From contig JACQSX010000042.1 of assembly GCA_016211105.1 (NCBI GenBank), forward strand, positions 1 through 55,985: a DNA stretch of 55,985 bases. The letters are read 5' to 3'. This document shows positions 1 through 9,169 of this stretch, piece after piece. The first letter of the stretch is position 1; each line of letters begins with the position of its first letter. The notes under the pieces are model-generated. The model worked only from the letters and a program-made list of their open reading frames with translations. It was not told where the DNA came from and searched no databases. The translations under genes were made by a program, and so were the position numbers. The stretch comes from Acidobacteriota bacterium (GTDB lineage: Bacteria; Acidobacteriota; UBA6911; JACQSX01).

Positions 1-141
1 TGGCGATCCGGATCTCATTTTCCGGTACGAGTGGATTCCGTCCATTCCTGGAGTCAATGTTGCTGGCGACTACCAGCAAGACTACGCGTCGGATCCCTGG
101 AACTGGATGTTGAAGGAGTGGGAGAAAATCCGTGCAGGCAC
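1..141. repeat. left half of an exact 141-bp inverted terminal repeat
   Basis: Bases 1-141 equal the reverse complement of 55845-55985 with no mismatch, and base 142 is the first difference (A against G on the copy's strand). The repeat lies wholly inside coding sequence of the lipoprotein family. A length of exactly 141 at both ends fits a de Bruijn graph branch at k=141 better than a biological terminus; that reading is an inference. Confidence 0.9.
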
Positions 142-190
142 ATATGAATACTACGCGGAAGGCTATTCTCTGAAAGGCCCACCGATGTGA
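1..190 (+). CDS. 3' fragment of a repeated envelope lipoprotein (copy A)
   Basis: The last 62 codons of a gene that begins outside the window are open from base 2 to the TGA at 188-190. The peptide ends in KGPPM and carries IPGVNVAGDY and DPWNWMLKEWEK, the same C-terminus as the four complete paralogues at 44602-55690 and the partial copy at the right end. Bases 1-141 are identical to the reverse complement of the last 141 bases of the window; beyond that only three substitutions separate the two copies up to the stop. It is therefore a distinct, very recent paralogue. Function unknown; see the complete copies for domain discussion. Confidence 0.9.
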   Translation, partial: GDPDLIFRYEWIPSIPGVNVAGDYQQDYASDPWNWMLKEWEKIRAGTYEYYAEGYSLKGPPM

Positions 191-645
191 ATTGTTTTGA
201 ATCTTCGAGGCCAACCTGCTCCTAACCCGATCATAGACAACTATGTTTCTTCTGAGATTCGAAGCTACAAATTTGTAGGCTCATGATTGACTCTGGACTT
301 ATCGAAAACACGCGACTCAATCGCGCCGAGACACCTTCGGGCCTGGTTGAGGTTAACTCGAAGCAACGTTTTAAGTCCTATGTCTTGTGACTTACAACAT
401 GGGGACTTGGACCAGACGCCGCATTTTCAATGTGAGATGGCATTCTGTGGGCCGGTCCCTCGCCCATCGTCAGTTTCCTACATTTTTGTAGACTTAGCAT
501 TAGAAACTAACAATCTTGTAATTTCTTTTTGGTAGCAGGTTTCCGCACCTAAATTCTTCGTCAACCCATTAAGTCTTCTCGTATCAAAAAGATACCCGCC
601 TGATATATCGAACCAGCCCGGCACAAACCCTACCTGGTATCTATC
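191..645. other. 455-bp non-coding interval, no supported gene
   Basis: The interval lies between the copy A stop and glnD. Short open frames exist on both strands but have no ribosome binding site, recognisable domain or credible composition. I see no tRNA, strong terminator or long repeat. A promoter for glnD presumably lies in its distal part, but I cannot place -35 and -10 boxes with confidence. Confidence 0.5.
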
Positions 646-675
646 TTGCTTATTGCCCCAACGGTTGGATTTTTT

Positions 676-3504
676 ATGCAAATCGAATTGGATCAGCTCT
701 TGAATCACGCTAAGGAGAAATTCGCGGGCAGCGACTCCATAACGGAACACAAAAAGCAGGTAGATATCTTCAAGAAACTATTGAAGGTGGAAACCCAACG
801 GTTGCGAATCCGCCATCAATTCGGTCTCGGTGGCGCCGAGATTACGAGCGCCAGGAGCTACTTGGTAGATTTGTTGGTGTGCCGGGCTTGCCAGTGGGCT
901 GCCACCCTTGTTAACGCTTCTCCGGAAGAGCCGGACCGTTGCGCAGTCGTGGCATTGGGAGGATACGGCCGTCGGGAACTTGCCCCATTTTCCGATGTGG
1001 ACATCTTGTTTCTGCATGAGACCAAGCAATCTAAGGGCTTCAAGACGATTGCCGAGCGTGTGTTGTATCTGCTTTGGGATGCCGGATTGACCATCGGTCA
1101 CAGTTTTCGCTCCGTGAGTGAATGTGTCGTCATGGCAAGACAGGACCTGCATTCACGCAACGCCATGTCCGAATCGCGATTCGTAACAGGCAGCAAGGAT
1201 GCGTTTCGCCGATTGGCGGATGAACTAGACCGGAAAATTTATGACAACAAGCGCGATGTGCCGCCTTTTCTTAAAGCCACTCGGCTTGAGATTGAAAAAC
1301 GTTACGCGAAGTTCGGGTCGACCGTCTGTCTACAGGAACCAAACATTAAGGAGAGCTCCGGCGGGCTGCGGGACTTACATGCTGTGGTGTGGGTGGCGCG
1401 CTCTCTATTCGGCTGTAGGAAATTGGAGGACCTACGCACCTATGGCCGCGTTTCGGACAGGGAGTATAGAATTGCGCGCCGCGCTTATGACTACCTGGCC
1501 CGCGTTCGAAACGACGTCCATTTCTCATCCGGACGAAAAACTGACCTCCTGACGCTCGAACTCCAGCCGTTGGTTGCTCTGCATCTCGGCTACACACCCA
1601 AGAGACACTTCCTCGCCTCAGAGCTCTTTATGCGTGACTATTACCAACGGGCCAACGAGCTTCACCAGTTCTCTAAGGGTTTCCTGGAGCGGGCATTCGA
1701 GGCGGAGGCTAAGACTCGCCGTTTCAACCGGCCCGCGAAGGCGAGAGGCCCTGCGGGCGGCTTCCAAGTCAAGCAAGGCAAACTTTATCCGGGCGAAGGC
1801 TCCCTTGAGATGAAATCCTTTCCAAGCGCGCTGATGGAGGCATTTTCTACGGCTCAGAGAGAAGGGGTGGAACTTAGTGAAAGTCTCAGCCAATTGATTC
1901 GAAGCAGACTTTTCCTGGTGAATCGCAATTTCCGAAGCTCGCCTGAAGCTGGTAAGACATTTTGGGAAATCCTGCGGCATTCCGGTCAGGTCGCGGCAGT
2001 GTTGCGCCAGATGCATGAAGTCGGATTCCTCGGCAAATTCTTGCCCGAGTTCGGACGGATCACTTTTCTGGCGCAGCATGATCATTACCACCACTATACG
2101 ATCGACGAACATACTCTCAGAGCGCTTGACTCGCTGGACCGCATCGTGCACGGAAACGACGCCAAGGTGGCTCGTTTCAGAAAAGTCTTGGCCGAAGTTC
2201 CAGACCCCGCTCCTCTTTACCTCGGGTTGCTGCTGCACGACTGCGGTAAGGGACATGGCCGGGATCATGTGTCCAAAGGAGCGAGCGTCGCCAAGCGGGT
2301 GTGCGGGCAACTGAACCTGGATGCACACCGCACATCCCAGGTGCTCTTCTTGGTCCGAAATCACCTCTTGATGATCCGGCTCTCCCAGCGGCGGAACCTC
2401 TCGGAAGAGAGCCTGATCGAAGACTTCGTAGCTACCGTGGGCACGCTGGAGCAACTGAACATGCTCCTGCTGCTCAGCTATGCCGATGCATCCAGCGTGG
2501 GACCAAACGCGTGGAATCCTTGGAAAGGCGAATTGCTTTGGGAATTGTACAGCAGCGCTCGATCTTGTCTCACGGGAAGCAAACCGGCCAAGTGGGATCC
2601 TCATCGGACTGCCCTTCTCAAGCAACAGATTGTGCGGCAAATGCTTCGCGAGTTTTTGCCACGCGAGGTCGAACATCGCTTCGCGATTCGAAAGACAGAT
2701 TGGTGGGCCGACATTTTCGCTGACTTCTTACCGTTGGACGTCGAGCGCCACCTTGCCATGTTGCCCGAAAGATATTTGCGCACCGTTGCGCCGCATCAGA
2801 TCGCACAGCAACTGCAATTGATCAAGCGACTCGAGAGCAAGCCTCTTGCCGCGGAGTGCCAAGCGCTGGCCGATGGCCACTGTTCGCAACTGACCATTTG
2901 CACGCGAGACAGCGCCGGACTGTTTGCTCGCCTGGCCGGAACGCTGACCGCCCACGGCATCAACATCCTGAGCGCAGATTTGAATACTCGCGACGATGGC
3001 GTGGTCATCGACACCTTCAAGGTGTGCCAGGTGGGTAGCCATCATCCAGTTCCACCGGAGCATTGGCTCCTGGTCGAACAGAATCTGAACGAAGCGGTTC
3101 AGGGCCGTTACGATATGGCGACCGCTGTGGAGAAATGGCGCGCCCGAATGGCAGGCTGGCCAAAACGGCGTTGCTGCCGCCACTTGATACAACCAGCAGT
3201 CCACTTTGATTCCGAAGTGTCTGCAACGAGCACCGTAATCGAGGTGAGAGCGGAAGACGAACCCGGCCTGGCATACCGAATTGCGCGCACGCTGGCCAGC
3301 CTCGGACTCAACATCAGTTTTGCCAAGATTGCCACCGAGAAGAATCACGCGTTGGACGTCTTTTACGTCACCGACGCAGCAGGGCGCAAGTTGATTCCAA
3401 GCGACATGTCCTCAATTGAACGTGCGCTCTTGGAGGCCCTTGGAGCAGGATGTGCAGACTTCAGACTACCCGTCGAGACAGAGAACGCCGTGTCTTTGCA
3501 TTAG
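676..3504 (+). CDS. glnD: GlnD, bifunctional PII uridylyltransferase/uridylyl-removing enzyme
   Basis: Cytoplasmic nitrogen sensor that uridylylates PII when glutamine is low and removes UMP when it is high. Counting from a possible upstream TTG at 646 (952 aa), the nucleotidyltransferase motif GGYGRRELAPFSDVD is at about 105-119. The HD-domain histidines follow at about 486 (DEHTLRAL) and 530 (LLLHDCGKGHG). Two C-terminal ACT domains start near 745 and 863 (GINILSADLNT and GLNISFAKIAT) and bind glutamine in this family. Length and domain order are those of complete GlnD. I prefer the ATG at 676 (942 aa), although neither start has a clear Shine-Dalgarno. The PII gene follows 78 bp downstream, so enzyme and substrate are adjacent. 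All key motifs are present. Confidence 0.96.
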   Translation: MQIELDQLLNHAKEKFAGSDSITEHKKQVDIFKKLLKVETQRLRIRHQFGLGGAEITSARSYLVDLLVCRACQWAATLVNASPEEPDRCAVVALGGYGRRELAPFSDVDILFLHETKQSKGFKTIAERVLYLLWDAGLTIGHSFRSVSECVVMARQDLHSRNAMSESRFVTGSKDAFRRLADELDRKIYDNKRDVPPFLKATRLEIEKRYAKFGSTVCLQEPNIKESSGGLRDLHAVVWVARSLFGCRKLEDLRTYGRVSDREYRIARRAYDYLARVRNDVHFSSGRKTDLLTLELQPLVALHLGYTPKRHFLASELFMRDYYQRANELHQFSKGFLERAFEAEAKTRRFNRPAKARGPAGGFQVKQGKLYPGEGSLEMKSFPSALMEAFSTAQREGVELSESLSQLIRSRLFLVNRNFRSSPEAGKTFWEILRHSGQVAAVLRQMHEVGFLGKFLPEFGRITFLAQHDHYHHYTIDEHTLRALDSLDRIVHGNDAKVARFRKVLAEVPDPAPLYLGLLLHDCGKGHGRDHVSKGASVAKRVCGQLNLDAHRTSQVLFLVRNHLLMIRLSQRRNLSEESLIEDFVATVGTLEQLNMLLLLSYADASSVGPNAWNPWKGELLWELYSSARSCLTGSKPAKWDPHRTALLKQQIVRQMLREFLPREVEHRFAIRKTDWWADIFADFLPLDVERHLAMLPERYLRTVAPHQIAQQLQLIKRLESKPLAAECQALADGHCSQLTICTRDSAGLFARLAGTLTAHGINILSADLNTRDDGVVIDTFKVCQVGSHHPVPPEHWLLVEQNLNEAVQGRYDMATAVEKWRARMAGWPKRRCCRHLIQPAVHFDSEVSATSTVIEVRAEDEPGLAYRIARTLASLGLNISFAKIATEKNHALDVFYVTDAAGRKLIPSDMSSIERALLEALGAGCADFRLPVETENAVSLH

Positions 3505-3558
3505 CGGTTGCCCGTAGTGACCCTGAACCATGATGTTTCAGGCGCCAATCGAGTTTAA

Positions 3559-3921
<363 letters not shown>

Positions 3922-3975
3922 CCATCATTTGCATTGTGAATCGGCAGAGATCCACCGCGCATTACCGGAGGAAAA

Positions 3976-5358
3976 ATGATGAAGAAATATGACGTGATCA
4001 TCGGATTAGTTCTAGTGCTTATGCTGGCCGTAAGCGCTCAGGCTCAAACCCTGGAGCAAACATCACAACAGACGGCGGAGCTGCGAATCGCGGCTGATAC
4101 GGTGTGGACCTTGATAACTGCCATGCTGGTGTTTTTCATGAACGCCGGATTTGCCACTCTGGAGTCAGGGCTGTGCCGCGCCAAGAATGCCGTCAACATT
4201 CTAGCCAAGAATCTGATCGTGTTTGCCATTTCCTCTCTCGCCTTCTGGATCGTCGGATTTGGTTTCATGTTTGCCGATGGCAACAGCTTGATTGGCTTGC
4301 ATGGATGGTTCTTGTCCGGTGCAGACAATAGCCCTGCCAAAGCAGAGGTTTATTCCGGCGTTTTCTCCTCGCTCAACTGGACTGGTGTTCCTCTTCTGGC
4401 AAAGTTCTTCTTTCAATTGGTCTTTGCTGGTACCGCCGCCACTATCGTTTCCGGCGCCGTGGCTGAGAGAATCAAGTTCATCAGCTTTATCGTGTTTTCC
4501 TACCTCATGGTTGGGGTTATCTACCCCGTTTTCGGTCATTGGGCCTGGGGGGGCGGCTGGCTTTCCCAACTGGGATTTCACGATTTTGCTGGATCAACGG
4601 TAGTTCACAGTGTCGGCGGCTGGGCAGCGCTGATGGGGGCAATTTTCCTTGGTCCTCGTATTGGGAAATACAACAGAGATGGGACCGCCAATGCGATCCC
4701 AGCTCATAACATGGGGTTGGCGACTCTCGGGACCTTCATTCTCTGGGTCGGTTGGTTCGGTTTTAATCCCGGCAGCACGATGGCAGCCGACTGGGCCGCC
4801 ATTGCAAAGATTACGGTAAACACCAACATGGCAGCGTGCGCCGGCGCTTTTTCCGCCACGGTCGTTGCCTGGATGGTTTTAGGAAAACCGGACCTGAGCA
4901 TGATATTGAATGGAACCTTAGCTGGTCTGGTGGCAATTACGGCTTCCTGCGACGATGTGACCGTGATGGGTTCCGTCGCCATAGGGATCGTGGCTGGAGC
5001 GCTGGTGGTGGCCGGGGTCCTCTTTTTTGATCGGCGGCACGTCGATGATCCGGTGGGCGCATTGTCGGTTCACTTGATCAACGGGGTATGGGGTACTTTC
5101 GCTTATGGCCTGTTTTCCACCAGCAATGGGCTTTTTTACGGCGCCGGCGCTAAGCAAGCACTCACTCAGGTCATTGGCATCCTTGGCTGTGGGGCGCTGG
5201 TAGTCGTCATCTCATCTTTGAGTTGGTGGTTGATTAAGGCCACCATCGGCCTTCGGGTCACGGAAGCCGAAGAAATGGATGGTCTCGATATAGGCGAGCA
5301 CGGCATTGAGGCCTATCACGGACTCGCTCAAACTTCAGAAAGTGCGGCTGGCGGTTAG
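3976..5358 (+). CDS. amtB: AmtB-type ammonium channel 1
   Basis: Inner-membrane ammonium transporter of 460 residues with an N-terminal signal peptide ending near AQAQ. The two conduction-pore histidines are present: VVHSVGG (His about 211) and GALSVHLINGVWG (His about 366). The family motif LGPRIGKY follows the first. Two ATGs in a row start the frame; GGAGG at 3967-3971 is better spaced for the second (3979). It follows glnK by 54 bp and is presumably gated by that PII. The segment usually reading near AGCA before a helix is ASCDDVTVMG here, an acidic variation relative to the second Amt (APCAFVNSVS). It is the shorter of two amt genes in the locus and lacks the structured leader of the second. 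Confidence 0.96.
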   Translation: MMKKYDVIIGLVLVLMLAVSAQAQTLEQTSQQTAELRIAADTVWTLITAMLVFFMNAGFATLESGLCRAKNAVNILAKNLIVFAISSLAFWIVGFGFMFADGNSLIGLHGWFLSGADNSPAKAEVYSGVFSSLNWTGVPLLAKFFFQLVFAGTAATIVSGAVAERIKFISFIVFSYLMVGVIYPVFGHWAWGGGWLSQLGFHDFAGSTVVHSVGGWAALMGAIFLGPRIGKYNRDGTANAIPAHNMGLATLGTFILWVGWFGFNPGSTMAADWAAIAKITVNTNMAACAGAFSATVVAWMVLGKPDLSMILNGTLAGLVAITASCDDVTVMGSVAIGIVAGALVVAGVLFFDRRHVDDPVGALSVHLINGVWGTFAYGLFSTSNGLFYGAGAKQALTQVIGILGCGALVVVISSLSWWLIKATIGLRVTEAEEMDGLDIGEHGIEAYHGLAQTSESAAGG

Positions 5359-5737
5359 GGTTGGCGCTGCCCAACCATGATTTGATCGCCATGGGCGAAA
5401 GGACGGATGCGAGAATGAAATGACCGATCTTGAGGGCCGGGTTGCGCGGGAAACCTTTTGAGCGCGTGATTGGAGACCACCTCTCAAAAGGTTCCCCTAC
5501 GGGCCGCTCGGTTTACCTAACGGTTTCCCGGCGCGGTTCCTCAAAGATAGACCAACCGTCTTCTTGTTGCAAGCTGCCTTCAAGCAAAATTTCAAAGCGA
5601 TGATACCGGCTTTCAAACCACATACGTGGAAGCCGCCGGGAATCTAAAAGACCGCGACGGAGCAGCTTTTCGTGCCGTCGTCGGTCAGAAGCTCCACAAA
5701 CAAACCAAAGGAGGGTTAACAATGGAGGTCGAAACGA
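5359..5737. other. 379-bp leader region of the second amt gene
   Basis: No gene is evident. The interval holds the structured leader element at 5444-5534, then about 200 nt with weaker hairpin potential, a purine-rich ribosome binding site at 5707-5714 and a tiny leader ORF at 5722-5745. A leader this long is typical of transcripts with cis-regulation. Confidence 0.6.
5444..5534 (+). promoter_or_regulatory. Candidate cis-regulatory RNA element, copy 1 (amt2 leader)
   Basis: An outer stem pairs 5444-5450 (gcgcggg) with 5527-5534. An inner perfect 10-bp stem pairs 5453-5462 (accttttgag) with 5483-5492 and closes a 20-nt loop containing gtgattggagaccacc. A second conserved block (gccgctcggtttacctaa) lies at 5503-5520. 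The outer pairing can extend into gggaaacc/ggtttccc, competing with the inner stem, so two alternative folds exist. A second copy with the same layout is at 7610-7699. I do not recognise it as a known riboswitch; the glnA glutamine aptamer consensus is not matched. Confidence 0.7.
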
Positions 5738-5745
5738 ATGAATAA
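5722..5745 (+). CDS. Possible 7-codon leader peptide overlapping amt2 start
   Basis: An ATG at 5722, preceded by aaggaggg at 5707-5714, opens MEVETNE and stops at TAA 5743-5745, overlapping the first 8 bases of the second amt gene in another frame. The amt2 Shine-Dalgarno (GGAGG, 5724-5728) lies inside it. This arrangement could give translational coupling, or it may be chance. Confidence 0.3.
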   Translation: MEVETNE

Positions 5746-7402
5746 ACGAAAGCTCTTTCTCAGTTTTGGACTGGGCGCTGCGGTGATGCTTGTCGCAACG
5801 CTGCTCGCGCCCTCTACTTCAGCGCAGGAACAGGCCGCTGCGCCGACGCAGATCGAAGCGAAGGCGCCTGCTTCTGACCCAAGCGGAAGCGCTACCGGAA
5901 CGGCCAGCGACGTGCCTGCCAAAGTGCCCGGCAAACCGGACTTGTCGGATGTGATCGACGCGGTCGGTCATAACCGGATTGCCATCAACATTGTGTGGAC
6001 GCTGATCGCTGGCTTCCTAGTCATGTTCATGCAAGCCGGCTTTGCGATGGTGGAAACGGGATTTTGCCGGGCCAAAAATGCCGCGCACACCATGGCCATG
6101 AACTTTATGGTCTACGCCATCGGTATGCTGGGCTTCTGGATTTGTGGCTTTGCCCTGCAGATGGGAGGCGTTGGAGCCGTGGCCTCCCTCGGAGGGACGC
6201 CGCCCCTAAACCATGAGCTCGTGGTGAATCTTTTCGGAAAGCCGTTCGGGCTGTTTGGGCTGAACGGTTTCTTCTTGAGTTCCGGCAATGTTTATGACGT
6301 TGGCGTATTTGCCCTGTTTCTGTTCCAGATGGTATTCATGGATACCGCGGCGACGATTCCGACGGGTGCGATGGCTGAGCGATGGAAGTTCTCTTCATTC
6401 ATCATCTTCGGCTTCTTCATGTCCATGTTCGTTTACCCACTGTTTGCCAACTGGGTGTGGGGCGGAGGATGGCTTTCACAGCTTGGCGCAAACTTCGGCC
6501 TGGGTCACGGACACGTGGACTTTGCCGGTTCCTCAGTCGTGCACATGGTGGGAGGCGTGGCTGCGTTGGCCGGCGCGATGGTCCTTGGCCCGCGCATCGG
6601 CAAGTTTACTAAGGATGGCAAGCCGGTCGCCATTCCTGGCCACCATCTACCCATGGCGATCGTGGGAACCTTCATTCTCGCGTTTGGCTGGTTTGGGTTC
6701 AACGCTGGATCCACGCTTGCCGGAACGGACCTGCGCATTGCTGTCGTCGCAACCAACACCATGCTGGCGTCTGCGGCCGGAGCTTTCTCAGCCATGGTCT
6801 ACGTCTGGTCGCGCTACGGCAAGCCTGACCCAAGCATGCTGGCAAACGGCATGCTTGCCGGCCTGGTGGCCATCACGGCGCCATGCGCATTCGTCAACAG
6901 TGTTTCCGCAGTCGTTATTGGTTTGATTGCGGGAGTGCTGGTGGTGCTCTCCGTGTCCTTCGTCGAGCGCAGGCTGAAAGTAGATGATCCTGTAGGAGCA
7001 GTCTCGGTTCACGGGGTTTGCGGCGCCTGGGGAGTGTTCTCACTGGGGCTGTTCGCCGATGGGGTGTACGGCGAGGGTCTCAATGGCGTCGCTGGCCCGC
7101 TGAGAGGCCTCTTTTACGGAGATCCAAAGCAGTTCGCCGCCGAGGCAATCGGGGTCGTTACTTGCTTTGCCTTTGTATTCACGTCGTTCTACGTGTTTTT
7201 CAAGTTGCTCGATGTCCTGGTTGGGAATCGAGTTCCTGCCCAAGCAGAGGTGGGAGGACTGGATCTACCCGAAATGGGAGCGCTTGCCTATCCGGACTTT
7301 CCAATTTCCGCGGATCTTACTGAAGGCGCGACCGTTCCGACCGACTCCTTTCGACCCGCTCCCAGTCATGCATCCCTAAAAGCAGAACCGACAGAGGGAT
7401 GA
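5738..7402 (+). CDS. amtB: AmtB-type ammonium channel 2, N-terminally extended
   Basis: Inner-membrane ammonium transporter of 554 residues. A signal peptide ends near STSAQ and is followed by about 45 residues rich in Ala, Pro and Ser, then the Amt domain from about residue 85. Pore histidines are in VVHMVGG (about 269) and GAVSVHGVCGAWG (about 425), and LGPRIGKF is present. The C-terminal tail (NRVPAQAEVGGLDLPEMG) keeps the family's PII-facing region and then runs on in a low-complexity extension. GGAGG at 5724-5728 supports the ATG at 5738. The long structured leader sets it apart from the first amt. With glnD and glnK upstream and a porin downstream, this is a nitrogen-uptake locus. Confidence 0.95.
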   Translation: MNKRKLFLSFGLGAAVMLVATLLAPSTSAQEQAAAPTQIEAKAPASDPSGSATGTASDVPAKVPGKPDLSDVIDAVGHNRIAINIVWTLIAGFLVMFMQAGFAMVETGFCRAKNAAHTMAMNFMVYAIGMLGFWICGFALQMGGVGAVASLGGTPPLNHELVVNLFGKPFGLFGLNGFFLSSGNVYDVGVFALFLFQMVFMDTAATIPTGAMAERWKFSSFIIFGFFMSMFVYPLFANWVWGGGWLSQLGANFGLGHGHVDFAGSSVVHMVGGVAALAGAMVLGPRIGKFTKDGKPVAIPGHHLPMAIVGTFILAFGWFGFNAGSTLAGTDLRIAVVATNTMLASAAGAFSAMVYVWSRYGKPDPSMLANGMLAGLVAITAPCAFVNSVSAVVIGLIAGVLVVLSVSFVERRLKVDDPVGAVSVHGVCGAWGVFSLGLFADGVYGEGLNGVAGPLRGLFYGDPKQFAAEAIGVVTCFAFVFTSFYVFFKLLDVLVGNRVPAQAEVGGLDLPEMGALAYPDFPISADLTEGATVPTDSFRPAPSHASLKAEPTEG

Positions 7403-7414
7403 CCGCATTGAAGA

Positions 7415-7468
7415 TTTCGGATTACGGATTGCGGATTGGGCATTGTCGATTCGGATTGCGGATTACGC
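7415..7468. repeat. Short degenerate gcggatt repeats
   Basis: Several imperfect direct copies of ttcggattgcggatt-type sequence occur just after the second amt gene. Similar gcggattgggg and tgcggatttcag blocks occur at about 12399-12470, so this is a dispersed low-complexity repeat of this genome. Confidence 0.6.
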
Positions 7469-7513
7469 ATGGCTTGGCACTGTGACAACCGGAATGAAAC
7501 CGGTATGCAGCGT

Positions 7514-7542
7514 GTAGAGACGCCCCGACGGGGCGTCTCTAC
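7514..7542. repeat. 29-bp perfect palindrome
   Basis: gtagagacgccccg and its reverse complement flank a single central A (14+1+14). There is no T-run after it, so it does not look like an intrinsic terminator. It resembles the small extragenic palindromes seen dispersed in bacterial genomes; only one copy is seen in this window. Confidence 0.75.
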
Positions 7543-7609
7543 AGCAAAACGTGGCGCCGAAAATGGGAAAGGAGGAAAGAGATGCGATGAACACAAGGCG
7601 TGGCACATT

Positions 7610-7699
7610 CGCGGGGAGTCTTTGGAGCAAGTGATTGGGAACCACCTCTCCAAAGACCTCCCTTGCCGCCGCGTTCAGTTTGCCTAGTAACCACCCGCG
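7610..7699 (+). promoter_or_regulatory. Candidate cis-regulatory RNA element, copy 2 (porin leader)
   Basis: Same layout as 5444-5534. The outer stem pairs 7610-7615 (cgcggg) with 7694-7699. The inner perfect 10-bp stem pairs 7618-7627 (gtctttggag) with 7648-7657 around the conserved loop gtgattgggaaccacc, followed by gccgcgttcagtttgccta. Relative to copy 1, three of the ten inner pairs differ by compensatory changes (A-U to G-C, C-G to U-A, U-A to G-C), while the loop is nearly unchanged. Further similarity (cttggtgcaag against cttgttgcaag) continues for about 40 nt beyond the outer stem. It ends 99 nt before the porin ATG. Confidence 0.7.
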
Positions 7700-7798
7700 T
7701 AACGGCCTTTCAACGATAAAACGAACTGCCGCTTGGTGCAAGTTCGGGGAAGGCTGCGCGGGAAGTTCCCCATGAACTGCAATGAAGGAGGTAGACAA

Positions 7799-9169
7799 AT
7801 GATTAGCGTTTACAAGAAAATACCGCGCAGCCTTTGCTGGGCGACGCTGTTTGGTTTGATGTTGCTGCAATGCGTCACCGATAAGGCCTTGGCCGAACAA
7901 GCTGCTGGGGGGGGAGCGGTCACCGCCGCTGCCGAAACCAACGACAGCGACGCGAGCATCCAGGAGTTGTTGGCTACGATTCAACAACTTGAGGCGCGAG
8001 TTGAAGAGCTGGAAGCAAATCACGAGAAGAGCGTTTCCACATCCGCTGCGGAGGGTTCTTCCGCTTCACAGGCCGGCAGTGCGTCTGCCGTCCCGGCCGG
8101 TACCGCACAGCAGGACCCGAAATCGAACCATAACGGGAACAACGGTTTCCTCGCGTTCTTCCGCAGCACCGAACTCTTTGGGTTTGTCGACGGCTACTAC
8201 GGCTACAACTTCAACCAGCCGACCGGTGATGCGCTGTTGCGCAATTTTGACACAAAGCACAACCAGTTCAGCCTCAACCTAGCCGAGATCGGTTTGGAAA
8301 AGAAACCCACGCCAGAGCAGAGGTTAGGTTTCCGACTGGATCTGGATTTCGGTCCGGCGACCGAGATGGTCCATTCGCTGGAGCCGGGCGGACTTGGAGT
8401 GTATCGAAATTTTCAGCAAGGCTATTTGAGTTACCTGGCGCCGGTGGGCAAGGGCCTGCAGATTGATGTGGGAAAGTTTGTGACCCAGCACGGGGCCGAG
8501 GTAATTGAAACCAAGGACAACTGGAACTACTCCCGGTCACTGCTGTTTGCGCTGGCGATCCCGTACTATCACATGGGGGCTCGTATTGGTTACTCGCCTA
8601 ACGATCGGGCTTCCATGGGCATGTTTTTTTCCAATGGCTGGAATAATGTCGTGGACAACAACGAGCGTAAGACCTTCGGCTTTCAGATTGTGTTAAAGCC
8701 AAATGCAAAGTGGTCAATCATTCATAACTACATGCTCGGACCTGAACAAGCCAAAGACAACGATGACTGGCGTCATCTCTGGGACACTACCGTGACTTAT
8801 AGCGTCTCTCCTAAGCTTAGCCTAATGGGAAACTATGATTACGGTATGGACCGATCTTCCGGGTCGCGCGTGCACTGGCAGGGCTTTGCCGGCTATGCGC
8901 GCTATCAAGTCAACAAAGTATGGGCGCTTTCTCCCCGCTTTGAATGGTTCGATGATCCTGACGGCTTTACTACAGGAGTGCGACAGGGGGTGAAGGAATT
9001 GACCATCACGAGCGAGCAGAAAATAAACGGAGGCTTGCTCACGCGCTTTGAATATCGGCGGGACTTTTCCGACCAGGGATTTTTCCAAAAATCCGGCGAT
9101 CGCCTGGTCAAGGCCCAGAGCACGCTGACGTTTGGTATTCTGTATGCTTTTAGCTCCAAGGGGGAATAG
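7799..9169 (+). CDS. OmpL-like beta-barrel porin (BBP2/DUF1597-type)
   Basis: Predicted outer-membrane porin of 456 residues. A signal peptide (hydrophobic stretch then KALAEQ) is followed by a coiled-coil segment (IQELLATIQQLEARVEELEA, about residues 41-60). A Ser/Ala-rich linker leads to a beta-barrel rich in alternating aromatic strands, with FGFVDGYYGYNFN at its start and a C-terminal LTFGILYAFSS strand. AAGGAGG at 7785-7791 with a 7-nt spacer fixes the ATG at 7799; an upstream in-frame start at 7733 has no such site. Location after two amt genes, with the same leader element as the second amt, suggests it carries ammonium or another small nitrogen source across the outer membrane. The substrate is inferred only from context. 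Confidence 0.85.
   Translation: MISVYKKIPRSLCWATLFGLMLLQCVTDKALAEQAAGGGAVTAAAETNDSDASIQELLATIQQLEARVEELEANHEKSVSTSAAEGSSASQAGSASAVPAGTAQQDPKSNHNGNNGFLAFFRSTELFGFVDGYYGYNFNQPTGDALLRNFDTKHNQFSLNLAEIGLEKKPTPEQRLGFRLDLDFGPATEMVHSLEPGGLGVYRNFQQGYLSYLAPVGKGLQIDVGKFVTQHGAEVIETKDNWNYSRSLLFALAIPYYHMGARIGYSPNDRASMGMFFSNGWNNVVDNNERKTFGFQIVLKPNAKWSIIHNYMLGPEQAKDNDDWRHLWDTTVTYSVSPKLSLMGNYDYGMDRSSGSRVHWQGFAGYARYQVNKVWALSPRFEWFDDPDGFTTGVRQGVKELTITSEQKINGGLLTRFEYRRDFSDQGFFQKSGDRLVKAQSTLTFGILYAFSSKGE

Noticed and set aside
287..535. Plus-strand 82-codon frame before glnD
   Set aside because: No ribosome binding site, no recognisable family and unremarkable composition.
1618..2676. Long minus-strand open frame (352 codons) inside glnD
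   Set aside because: It is antisense to a complete glnD with all motifs, has no domain and no ribosome binding site; a mirror frame of the real gene.
5444..7699. Leader elements as the known glnA (glutamine) riboswitch
   Set aside because: The nitrogen context fits, but the conserved loop (gtgattgg..accacc) and overall layout do not match the glnA aptamer consensus as I know it.
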